Shown piece after piece: positions 52,744-60,126 of a stretch of 64,000 nt of DNA. The translations under genes were made by a program, and so were the position numbers. This stretch comes from Pseudodonghicola flavimaris (lineage in GTDB: Bacteria > Pseudomonadota > Alphaproteobacteria > Rhodobacterales > Rhodobacteraceae): positions 1 to 64,000 of the forward strand of contig NZ_JASNJD010000015.1 in the NCBI RefSeq assembly GCF_030164425.1. The letters run 5' to 3'. Below the pieces are notes generated by a model. The model had not been told where the DNA came from, did no database searches, and worked only from the letters and a program-made list of their open reading frames with translations. How positions within the stretch are numbered: position 1 is the stretch's first letter; every line of letters begins with the position of its first letter.

Positions 52744-52824
52744 CCGGACCTCCTCGCCGATGCGGCCTGCCCGGGGCCTCTGGAACCCCGCTGACCCGGC
52801 TGGCTCCTCTCCCGGGTTTCAGGG

Positions 52825-52835
52825 GATCTATAACA
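52825..52835 (+). promoter_or_regulatory. Shared lig promoter motif (ligI side)
   Basis: GATCTATAACA followed after 6 bases by AAT, identical in layout to the motif at 51489-51499 in front of ligABC. It lies 119 bases before the ligI start codon. Confidence 0.5.
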
Positions 52836-52954
52836 TCTGCCAATTCGCAAAGCCAAGCTTCCAACTGGCGCGTCACGCCGTCGCGCGCCTAAGGTCGCGC
52901 CGATCAGCGCCGCCGGTTCCGGGCGGTGCCCCAAGCGTTCGAGGAGGAGGGCCG

Positions 52955-53824
52955 ATGGACCCCGATTACCTGCCGTTTCACCCCAGCCCCAAGGTGCCCG
53001 ATTTCAAGGTGCCCGCCGGCAGCGTCGATGCCCATTGCCATGTCTTCGGCCCGGCCGAGACCTTCCCCTATTCGCCGAAGCGCAAATACACCCCCTGCGA
53101 TGCTCCGAAGGAAAAGCTCTTCGCGCTGCGCGACCACCTCGGATTCTCGCGCAATGTGATCGTGCAGGCCTCCTGCCACGGCACGGACAACGCCGCGCTG
53201 GTCGACGCGCTTGAAACCGCCGGCGATCTGGCCCGCGGCGTCGCCGTCGTCAGCCCCGACATCAGTGATGACGCGCTGGCCCGGATGGATGCCGCCGGCG
53301 TCCGCGCGGTGCGCTTCAACTTCGTCAAACGGCTGGTCGACGCCACCCCGAAAGAGGTGTTCATGGGCGTCGCCGAGCGGATCGCCAAACTGGGCTGGCA
53401 TATCGTCGTCTATTTCGAAGCTCCCGATCTGGAGGAGCTGATCCCCTTCCTGGAAAGCCTGCCGACCACCGTGGTGGTCGATCACATGGGCCGCCCCGAT
53501 GTGAACAAGGGCGTCGATCACCCGGACTTCCAGCGCTTTGTCGATCTGCTGGCGCGTAACGAGAATTTCTGGACCAAGGTGAGCTGCCCGGAACGTCTGA
53601 GCGTCGCAGGCCCGCCCTATGCAGATGTCGTCCCCTTTGCCCGGCATCTGGTCGAAACCTTCCCCGACCGCGTGCTCTGGGGCACCGACTGGCCGCATCC
53701 GAACATGAAATCCCACATGCCCGATGACGGCCAGTTGGTGGACGTGATCCCGCAGATCGCCCCCACCGAGGCGCTGCAACAGAAACTTCTGATCGACAAC
53801 CCGATGCGCCTTTACTGGGCCTGA
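52955..53824 (+). CDS. ligI: 2-pyrone-4,6-dicarboxylate hydrolase
   Basis: A 289-residue amidohydrolase-superfamily enzyme that opens 2-pyrone-4,6-dicarboxylate, the product of LigC, to 4-oxalomesaconate. The metal-site-like DAHCHVFGP near residue 25 and LWGTDWPHPN near residue 245 are typical, as is VDHMGRPDVNKG. A strong ribosome binding site (GAGGAGGAGG) precedes the ATG at 52955. It heads the plus-strand arm ligI-ligA2-ligB2, supplying the step after ligABC. Confidence 0.92.
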   Translation: MDPDYLPFHPSPKVPDFKVPAGSVDAHCHVFGPAETFPYSPKRKYTPCDAPKEKLFALRDHLGFSRNVIVQASCHGTDNAALVDALETAGDLARGVAVVSPDISDDALARMDAAGVRAVRFNFVKRLVDATPKEVFMGVAERIAKLGWHIVVYFEAPDLEELIPFLESLPTTVVVDHMGRPDVNKGVDHPDFQRFVDLLARNENFWTKVSCPERLSVAGPPYADVVPFARHLVETFPDRVLWGTDWPHPNMKSHMPDDGQLVDVIPQIAPTEALQQKLLIDNPMRLYWA

Positions 53825-53856
53825 GGACTGCAACCGGTCTGACTGGAGGAGAGACC

Positions 53857-54216
53857 ATGGAGATCACCGATTTCGATCACCACACGCCGATAGAGGGCAC
53901 CACGCTCTTCGACGGCGAGATGGCGATGAAGGGATATGCGCTGAACAAGATGTGCTATTCCTTCAACGCCGCTGCCGCGCGGGAGGCCTATCTGGCCGAC
54001 CCGGAGGCCTATATGGACCGCTTCGGCCTGAACGAGGCGCAGAAGCAGGCCTGCCGCGACAAGAACGTGCTGGCGATGATCGCCGCTGGCGGCAATATCT
54101 ATTACCTCGCCAAATTCGCCGGCATCTACCGGCTGGACATGCAGGACATCGGCGCGCAGCAGACCGGCATGACCAAGGCGGCGTTCCAGGAAAAACTGCG
54201 TCGGGCGGGGGACTGA
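53857..54216 (+). CDS. Second LigA-type dioxygenase alpha subunit
   Basis: A 119-residue LigA homologue: MKGYALNKMCYSFNAAAARE, LNEAQKQACRDKNVLAMIAA and GGNIYYLAKFAGIYRLDMQD. It is shorter than the LigA at 50997-51398 and differs at many positions, so it is an old paralogue rather than a recent copy. It is followed after 4 bases by the matching beta subunit. Substrate may be protocatechuate or a related catechol acid such as gallate or 3-O-methylgallate. Confidence 0.88.
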   Translation: MEITDFDHHTPIEGTTLFDGEMAMKGYALNKMCYSFNAAAAREAYLADPEAYMDRFGLNEAQKQACRDKNVLAMIAAGGNIYYLAKFAGIYRLDMQDIGAQQTGMTKAAFQEKLRRAGD

Positions 54217-54220
54217 GACG

Positions 54221-55070
54221 ATGGCGAAACTTCTTGGCGGTCTGACCACCTCCCACATCCCGGCGGTGGGCAATGCGATCCACAAGGGCCTGTTCGAGGA
54301 CCCCTACTGGAAACCCTTCTTCGACGGCTATCCGCCGATCCGCGACTGGCTCGACGAACACAAACCCGACGTGGCGATCAACATCTACAACGACCACGGG
54401 CTGGGCTTCTTCCTCGACAAGATGCCGACCTTCGCCATCGGCGCCGCGCATGAATACAAGAATGAGGACGAAGGCTGGGGCATCCCGCAGCTGCCCCCCC
54501 TTCCCCGGCGATGCGCCGTTCAGTTGGCACATCATCGAAAGCATGGTGGAGCAGGAATTCGACATCACCTCGTGTCAGGAACTGGCGGTGGACCACGGTT
54601 TCGTGGTGCCGATGCAGCTGTTCTGGCCCGGGGCGCCGGACAACCCCGACATGCCGCGCGCCATCCCGATCAGCGCCAATACGGTGCAGCACCCGATCCC
54701 GACGCTGAAACGGGCGCTCGATTTCGGCAAGGCGCTGCGTAAGGCCATCCTCAGCTACCCCGAGGATATCAAGGTGGTGGTGCTGGGCACCGGCGGGCTC
54801 AGCCACCAGCTCGACGGCGAGCGGGCGGGCTTCATCAACAAGGAGTTCGACCAGTATTGCATGGAGAAGATCGTCACCGACCCCGAGGCGCTGACGAAAA
54901 TCTCCCGCCGCGAGCTGGTGGAAAAGGCCGGCGCCCAGGGCACCGAGTTCCTGATGTGGATGATGATGCGCGGCGCTCTGGGCGACAAGGTGCGCCCGCT
55001 GCACGCCAACTACCACATCCCGATCTCCAACACCGGCGCCGGCACCATGCTGCTGGAATGCGTCGACTGA
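54221..55070 (+). pseudogene. Second LigB-type dioxygenase beta subunit, frameshifted
   Basis: A LigB homologue of 283 codons plus one extra base. The first frame (54221 to about 54505) reads MAKLLGGLTTSHIPAVG (His12) and AINIYNDHG (His59) and ends in DEGWGIPQLPP. From there the homology continues in the next frame: PFPGDAPFSWHIIESM, then GTGGLSHQLDGERAG and GTEFLMWMMMRGAL. The switch falls at a run of seven C (54494-54500); six would restore the frame. All catalytic residues are otherwise kept, so the gene is either recently broken, variable in the C-run, or the base is a sequencing error. A hairpin without T tract follows at 55157-55176. Confidence 0.88.
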
Positions 55071-55237
55071 GCAAAACTCGGAGACGAATACCGAAAGGGC
55101 ACACCGGCGCCGACATCAGGAGTTTTAGATGCCGCGCCGTCGTGACGGGACCAAACCCGGGGCGAACACGCCCCGGCGCTAAAAAGCTATGAGCCGAAAG
55201 GGCTTGCACTTCCAGGGCCATCGGCTTTTCTAATCTC

Positions 55238-56161
55238 ATGGTAAAGCTGGTTCTTCTGCACAAGGCCGACTCGATCTACGAGGACGAGCCGGATGTCGTT
55301 TACGATTTCCCCCGAAGCTATCTGAAAGCCGTCCGAGAGGCCGAAGGCGACTGGATCGTCTATTACGAACCCGTCAAGGCGGGACCCCGCGGGTACTTTG
55401 CTGTCGCAAAAATTCAGCAGGTCATTCCGAAACCGGGTGTTGAGGGGCGGTATCTTGCGCTCATCGAGCCGGGCAGCTTCCTTCCTTTCGATGCAGAGGT
55501 CCCGCGCCTTGTGCAGGGACGCCCGCTGGAGACCTCCTTGGCAGAACCGGACGGAACACCAAAGAAAGGTGGTGCCGTTCAGCTCGCCGTACGGCGGCTC
55601 CCAGAGGCCGACTTCGCGCGGATTGTTGATCTTGGTTTGCCCCAGGACCTCGAACGGCGCGAGGCAACCCGCTACGATCCCGCTTCCGACGATCTCGCGG
55701 AGGAGGCCACCCCCTTCCAGCGACCCGTTCTGGAACGGCTCACACGCCGCCCCTATCGGGATGTCGCCTTTCGGAGGAAGGTCCGCGAGGCCTACGATTA
55801 CCGTTGCGCCATGTCTGGCCTCCAGCTTCGGAACGGCGGCGGTCGCCCCGAAGTGCAAGCCGCGCATATTCGCCCTGTCGAGCGACAGGGCAGCGATGCC
55901 ATCCGAAATGGTCTGGCATTGTCCGGAACGTTACACTGGATGTTTGATCGTGGCCTGATCTCCGTCGCGGAGGATTGCGAGACCATACTGGTCTCGCGCA
56001 ACAAGGTGCCGGGGGATGTGGTGACCCGGCTGCTCCGACCAGACGGCAAGCTTTGGAAACCCTCGGATCGAAAGAACTGGCCCAGCCCCGCAAACCTGAA
56101 GTGGCATCGTGAGAACGTCTTTGGTCAGGTGATGACGGACGAGCCGATCAACTGGGGGTGA
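55238..56161 (+). CDS. HNH endonuclease, restriction-like
   Basis: A 307-residue protein. The C-terminal HNH nuclease is YRCAMSGLQLRNGG, QAAHIRPVERQGSDAIRNGL (His210, Asn224) and TLHWMFDRGLIS (His233), as in predicted restriction endonucleases of the COG3440 type. The N-terminal 100 residues (DWIVYYEPVKAGPRGYFAVA and IQQVIPKPGVEGRY) look like a small beta-barrel that could recognise modified or foreign DNA (EVE/SRA-like). No methyltransferase is adjacent, so it might be a modification-dependent nuclease. Base composition seems less GC-rich than that of its neighbours, which would fit acquisition. Confidence 0.72.
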   Translation: MVKLVLLHKADSIYEDEPDVVYDFPRSYLKAVREAEGDWIVYYEPVKAGPRGYFAVAKIQQVIPKPGVEGRYLALIEPGSFLPFDAEVPRLVQGRPLETSLAEPDGTPKKGGAVQLAVRRLPEADFARIVDLGLPQDLERREATRYDPASDDLAEEATPFQRPVLERLTRRPYRDVAFRRKVREAYDYRCAMSGLQLRNGGGRPEVQAAHIRPVERQGSDAIRNGLALSGTLHWMFDRGLISVAEDCETILVSRNKVPGDVVTRLLRPDGKLWKPSDRKNWPSPANLKWHRENVFGQVMTDEPINWG

Positions 56162-56344
56162 GAGCCCCCGCTGCCAAAGCTCACTTGCTCAAGCGAGGTT
56201 GCGATGGTGCGGACGAGATGAGAAACGCCGCCCCGGCATCATGGTTGAACCAAGACGACGGGCGCAGCTATGGCTGTGCCTTTTTTCCTCTCGGCCCTTG
56301 GCGAGGCGACCCCGGCGCGCCACATAGGAAAAAGGAGGTTCCGC

Positions 56345-57037
56345 GTGCCCGACTGTCTCGACGCATTGATCGTGGCCCATGGCCAACCCTCCGCGCCCGC
56401 TCCGGCGGAGGCGGCGCTGGCGGAGCTTGCCTCCAGGGTCGGACACCTGCTGCCGGGCCGGCGCATCGGCTCTGCCACGCTGGCGGCCCCGGGTGCGCTG
56501 GAGGCGGCGCTGGAGCGGCTCGGCGCCGACGGCGCGATCTATCCATTCTTCATGGCCGACGGCTGGTTCGTCCGGCAGGCGCTGCCGAAACGGTTGAACG
56601 GGCATCCGGCGCGGGTGCTGCCGCCCTTGGGCCGCGATCCGGCGCTGGTCGATCTTGCGGCGACCTACCTGGCCCGGGACTGCGCCACGCGAGGCTGGGA
56701 GCCTGCGGCGACCGCCCTGCTGATCGCCGCCCACGGCTCTGCCCGCGGCCCGCGCGCGGCGGCGGCGGCGCGGGATCTCGGCGCCGCGCTTGCCACGCTC
56801 TGGCCCGGATCGCCGCCCATCTATGGCTTTGTCGAAGAAGCACCCTATCTGGCCCAGGCGGCGCGGGGATTGCCGGCGCAGACGCTCTGCCTGCCGGTCT
56901 TCGCCGCCGAGGGCGGGCATTACCGCGAAGACGTGCCCGACGCGCTGGAGACCGCTGGTTTTCTCGGCGCGCTGCTGCCGCCGCTGGGTCAGCACCCGGG
57001 GGTGCCGGCCCTGATCGCCGCGGCGCTCAGCGCGTGA
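56345..57037 (+). CDS. CbiX-type sirohydrochlorin chelatase-like protein
   Basis: A 230-residue protein made of two CbiX/CbiK-like halves: LDALIVAHGQPSAPAPAEAA near the start and LLIAAHGSARGPRAAAAARD in the middle, each with the HG pair of the family, then LPVFAAEGGHYREDVP with a metal-site His. It would insert cobalt, iron or another metal into sirohydrochlorin. The start is a GTG at 56345, chosen for the AGGAGG 6 bases upstream. It overlaps the convergent glpD by 11 bases. No cobalamin or sirohaem genes are near. Confidence 0.8.
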   Translation: MPDCLDALIVAHGQPSAPAPAEAALAELASRVGHLLPGRRIGSATLAAPGALEAALERLGADGAIYPFFMADGWFVRQALPKRLNGHPARVLPPLGRDPALVDLAATYLARDCATRGWEPAATALLIAAHGSARGPRAAAAARDLGAALATLWPGSPPIYGFVEEAPYLAQAARGLPAQTLCLPVFAAEGGHYREDVPDALETAGFLGALLPPLGQHPGVPALIAAALSA

Positions 57038-58577
57038 CGCGGCCGCGGATATAGGCCTCGATCTCAGCCACCTGGGCCGCGCTCAGACGCAGGCCCAGCT
57101 TGGTGCGCCGCCAGATCATATCCTCGGCGCCGCGCACCCATTCCCTTGCCACCGCCCAGTCGACTTCCGCCTGGCTCAGCGTCGCGCCGAAATCCCGGCC
57201 CAGATCGGCGGCGGTCTTCGCCGCGCCCAGCACCTCGCGGGCCTCGGTGCCATAGCAGCGGATCAGCCGCCGCGCCCAAGCCGCGGTGAGGAAGGGATAA
57301 TCGGCCAGCAGCCGCTCGATCAGCTCCGATACGCCGGTCACCGCGAAATCACCGCCCGGCAGTGCCACCCCGGCGGTCCAGGGCCCCTTGGCCACTGGCA
57401 GCGCCTCCGCGATCTTCTCCAGCGCACCCTCGGCGAGCCGGCGATAGGTAGTGATCTTGCCGCCGAAGACGGTCAGAAGCGGCGCCGCCTCGCGGTCCAG
57501 GCGTAGCACGTAATCGCGGGTCGCCGCCGTGGCCGAGCTCGCCCCATCGTCATAAAGCGGCCTGACGCCGGAATAGGTCCAGACCACATCCGCCGGGCTG
57601 AGCGGCCGCTTGAAATACTCATTGGCGAAGGCCAGCAGGTAATCGCGCTCCGCCTCGGTACAGACCGGCGGCGTCGCCGGATCGGGATGATCGGCGTCGG
57701 TGGTGCCGATCAGGGTGAACTCCTCCTCATAGGGGATCGAGAAGATGATCCGCCCGTCGCGCCCCTGGAAGAAATAGCATTTGTCGTGATCGTAAAGCCG
57801 CGGCGTCACGATATGGCTGCCGCGCACCAGCCGCACATCGCCCGGCGTGTGGCTGCCCAGCATGCCGTGCAGCAGCTCTCCCGCCCAGGGGCCGGCGGCA
57901 TTGATCAGCATCTTCGCCTCGACCCGGGTTTCGGACCCGTCCGCCCGGCGCAGGGTGATCGCCCAGCGATCGGCGAGACGTTCGGCCGCGATCACCCCGG
58001 TGCGGGTCAGGATCTCTGCCCCCCGGGCGGCGGCGTCGCGCGCGTTCAGCACCACCAGCCGGGCGTCCTGCACCCAGCAATCGGAATATTCATAGGCCCG
58101 TTCAAACCGCTCCTTCAGCACCGCTCCGGCCGGATCGGTTTTCAGATCCAGCGTCCGGGTGCCCGGCAGGATCTGCCGCCCCCCCAGGTGATCGTAGAGA
58201 AAGAGCCCAAGCCGGATCATCCAGGCCGGACGCCGCCCCTTCATCCAGGGCATCACCGCGCTCAGCAATTTCGAGGCCGGCGTTTCGCTGTCGAAGCGCA
58301 TCTCGCGCTCATAGGGCAGCACGAAGCGCATTGGCCAGCTGATATGCGGCATCGCCTTCAGCAACACCTCGCGCTCGATCAGCGCCTCGCGCACCAGACG
58401 GAATTCGAAATACTCCAGATAGCGCAGCCCGCCGTGGAAAAGCTTGGTCGAGGCCGAGGAGGTCGCACTGGCCAGATCGCCCTGTTCGGCCAGGGTAACG
58501 CTCAGCCCGCGGCCAGCAGCATCGCGGGCGATCCCACACCCGTTGATCCCGCCGCCGATGATGAAAAGATCCCGCAT
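57027..58577 (-). CDS. glpD: Glycerol-3-phosphate dehydrogenase
   Basis: A 516-residue FAD enzyme of the inner membrane face that oxidises glycerol 3-phosphate and feeds electrons to quinone. The FAD fold is RDLFIIGGGINGCGIARDAA; SSASTKLFHGGLRYLEYFEF and VWTYSGVRPLYDDGASSA are family signs. The start at MRDLFIIGGG is the family norm. It stands alone; no glycerol kinase or transporter is adjacent. Divergent from the molybdenum hydroxylase operon (206 bases). Confidence 0.95.
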   Translation of the reverse strand: MRDLFIIGGGINGCGIARDAAGRGLSVTLAEQGDLASATSSASTKLFHGGLRYLEYFEFRLVREALIEREVLLKAMPHISWPMRFVLPYEREMRFDSETPASKLLSAVMPWMKGRRPAWMIRLGLFLYDHLGGRQILPGTRTLDLKTDPAGAVLKERFERAYEYSDCWVQDARLVVLNARDAAARGAEILTRTGVIAAERLADRWAITLRRADGSETRVEAKMLINAAGPWAGELLHGMLGSHTPGDVRLVRGSHIVTPRLYDHDKCYFFQGRDGRIIFSIPYEEEFTLIGTTDADHPDPATPPVCTEAERDYLLAFANEYFKRPLSPADVVWTYSGVRPLYDDGASSATAATRDYVLRLDREAAPLLTVFGGKITTYRRLAEGALEKIAEALPVAKGPWTAGVALPGGDFAVTGVSELIERLLADYPFLTAAWARRLIRCYGTEAREVLGAAKTAADLGRDFGATLSQAEVDWAVAREWVRGAEDMIWRRTKLGLRLSAAQVAEIEAYIRGRVTR

Positions 58578-58783
58578 ATCGCCTGCCTCTTTCACATTCC
58601 CCCTGCGCCTAGCGCGCGCAGCGCAAAATGTCACCCGTCCCTTGGGGCTGACCGCACGACAGTTTGATGACGGGGCCACAACGCTTGCCACATGGCATTC
58701 AGACGCTAGAGTTCCGCCCAGCACCCCGGCCCGGCGTTTCGGTCCCGCCGGGGGGACGACCCAGCGATCTGCAAGGAATGCCC

Positions 58784-59650
58784 ATGCAATATTTCAAACC
58801 CGCCACTTTCGAAGAGGCCTCGGCCCTTGCGGCCGGCGCCGAGGGGATCACCCGGTTCCTCGCCGGCGGCACCGACGTGCTGGTCCAGCTGCGCTCGGAC
58901 CTGGTGACGCCGGATGTCCTGATCGACATCAAGGCGATCCCCGGAACCCATGACATCACCCGCACCGAAGACGGCGGCTGGCGGCTGGGCGTGGCGGTGA
59001 CCGGGGCGGAGATGTCCGAACATCCCGACCTGGGCCGCGACTGGCCCGGGGTGGTCGAGGCGATGGACCTGATCGGCTCGACCCAGGTGCAGGGCCGCGC
59101 CACCCCCATCGGCAACCTCTGCAACGCCTCTCCGGCGGCCGATTCCGTTCCCGCGATGATCGCCGCCGGCGCCGTGCTCAGTGTCGTCGGTCCCGATGGG
59201 GCCCGCGACATCCCGGTCGAGGAGGTGCCCGCGGGCCCCGGCAAGACCACGCTGAAGAAGGGCGAGATCGCCACTGCCCTGACCCTGCCGCCACGCGGCG
59301 CGCAGGGCGGCGACGCCTATCTGCGCTTCATACCGCGCACCGAGATGGACATCGCCGTGGTCGGCTGCGCCATCAACCTGACGGTGGAGGGCGAGGTGAT
59401 CACCTCGGCCCGGATGGCGCTGGGGGCGGTCGCGCCCACCGCCGTCGTGGTGCATGCCGCCGCCGACGCGCTGGTCGGGCGCACACTGGACGACGCGGCG
59501 CTGAAGGCCCTGACCGATCTGGCCGAGGCCAGCTGCAATCCGATCGACGACAAGCGCGGCACGGTGAAGTTCCGCACCCATACCGCCGGGGTTCTGGCCC
59601 GGCGGGTGGCCCAGATCGCCTATGACCGCGCCAAAGGAGCCAAGGCATGA
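58784..59650 (+). CDS. Molybdenum hydroxylase FAD subunit
   Basis: A 288-residue medium subunit of the xanthine dehydrogenase/CO dehydrogenase superfamily. The FAD motifs are FLAGGTDVLVQLRSDL (AGGTDL type) and TPIGNLCNASPAADSVPAM (TIGGN type). It passes electrons from the iron-sulphur subunit to an acceptor. The ATG at 58784 has AAGGA 7 bases upstream; another ATG lies two codons earlier. It overlaps the next gene by ATGA. First gene of a four-gene operon. Confidence 0.9.
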   Translation: MQYFKPATFEEASALAAGAEGITRFLAGGTDVLVQLRSDLVTPDVLIDIKAIPGTHDITRTEDGGWRLGVAVTGAEMSEHPDLGRDWPGVVEAMDLIGSTQVQGRATPIGNLCNASPAADSVPAMIAAGAVLSVVGPDGARDIPVEEVPAGPGKTTLKKGEIATALTLPPRGAQGGDAYLRFIPRTEMDIAVVGCAINLTVEGEVITSARMALGAVAPTAVVVHAAADALVGRTLDDAALKALTDLAEASCNPIDDKRGTVKFRTHTAGVLARRVAQIAYDRAKGAKA

Positions 59651-60126
59651 GCAAGACCCATGTAACCGCTAAAGTGAACGGGGACGCGGTCGAGTTCCTC
59701 TGCGATCCGCGCGAAACCCTGCTGGACGTGCTGCGCGACCGGCTGGGGCTGACCGGCGCCAAGGAAGGCTGCGGCACCGGCGATTGCGGCGCCTGTTCCG
59801 TCACCGTCGACGGCCGGCTGGTCTGCTCCTGCCTGATGCTGGGGGTCGAGGCCGAGGGCAAGGAGATCGGCACCGTCGAGGGCATCGCCGATGGCGAGAC
59901 GCTGCATCCCCTGCAGAAGAAATTCATCGAATATGCCGCCCTGCAATGCGGCATCTGCACCCCGGGCATTCTGATCGCGGCGAAATCGCTGCTGGAAAAG
60001 AACCCCGACCCGACCGAGACGGAAGTACGCTACTGGCTGGCCGGCAACCTGTGCCGCTGCACCGGCTATGACAAGATCATTCGCGCCGTGATGGATACCG
60101 CGGCCGAGATGCGGGAGGCCTCGTAA
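59647..60126 (+). CDS. Molybdenum hydroxylase [2Fe-2S] subunit
   Basis: A 159-residue small subunit with two [2Fe-2S] clusters. The plant-type cluster ligands are Cys42, Cys47, Cys50 and Cys62 (EGCGTGDCGACSVTVDG); the second cluster uses Cys101, Cys104, Cys136 and Cys138 (LQCGICTPG and NLCRCTGYD). It overlaps both neighbours by a few bases, so the three subunits are translationally coupled. Confidence 0.95.
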   Translation: MSKTHVTAKVNGDAVEFLCDPRETLLDVLRDRLGLTGAKEGCGTGDCGACSVTVDGRLVCSCLMLGVEAEGKEIGTVEGIADGETLHPLQKKFIEYAALQCGICTPGILIAAKSLLEKNPDPTETEVRYWLAGNLCRCTGYDKIIRAVMDTAAEMREAS

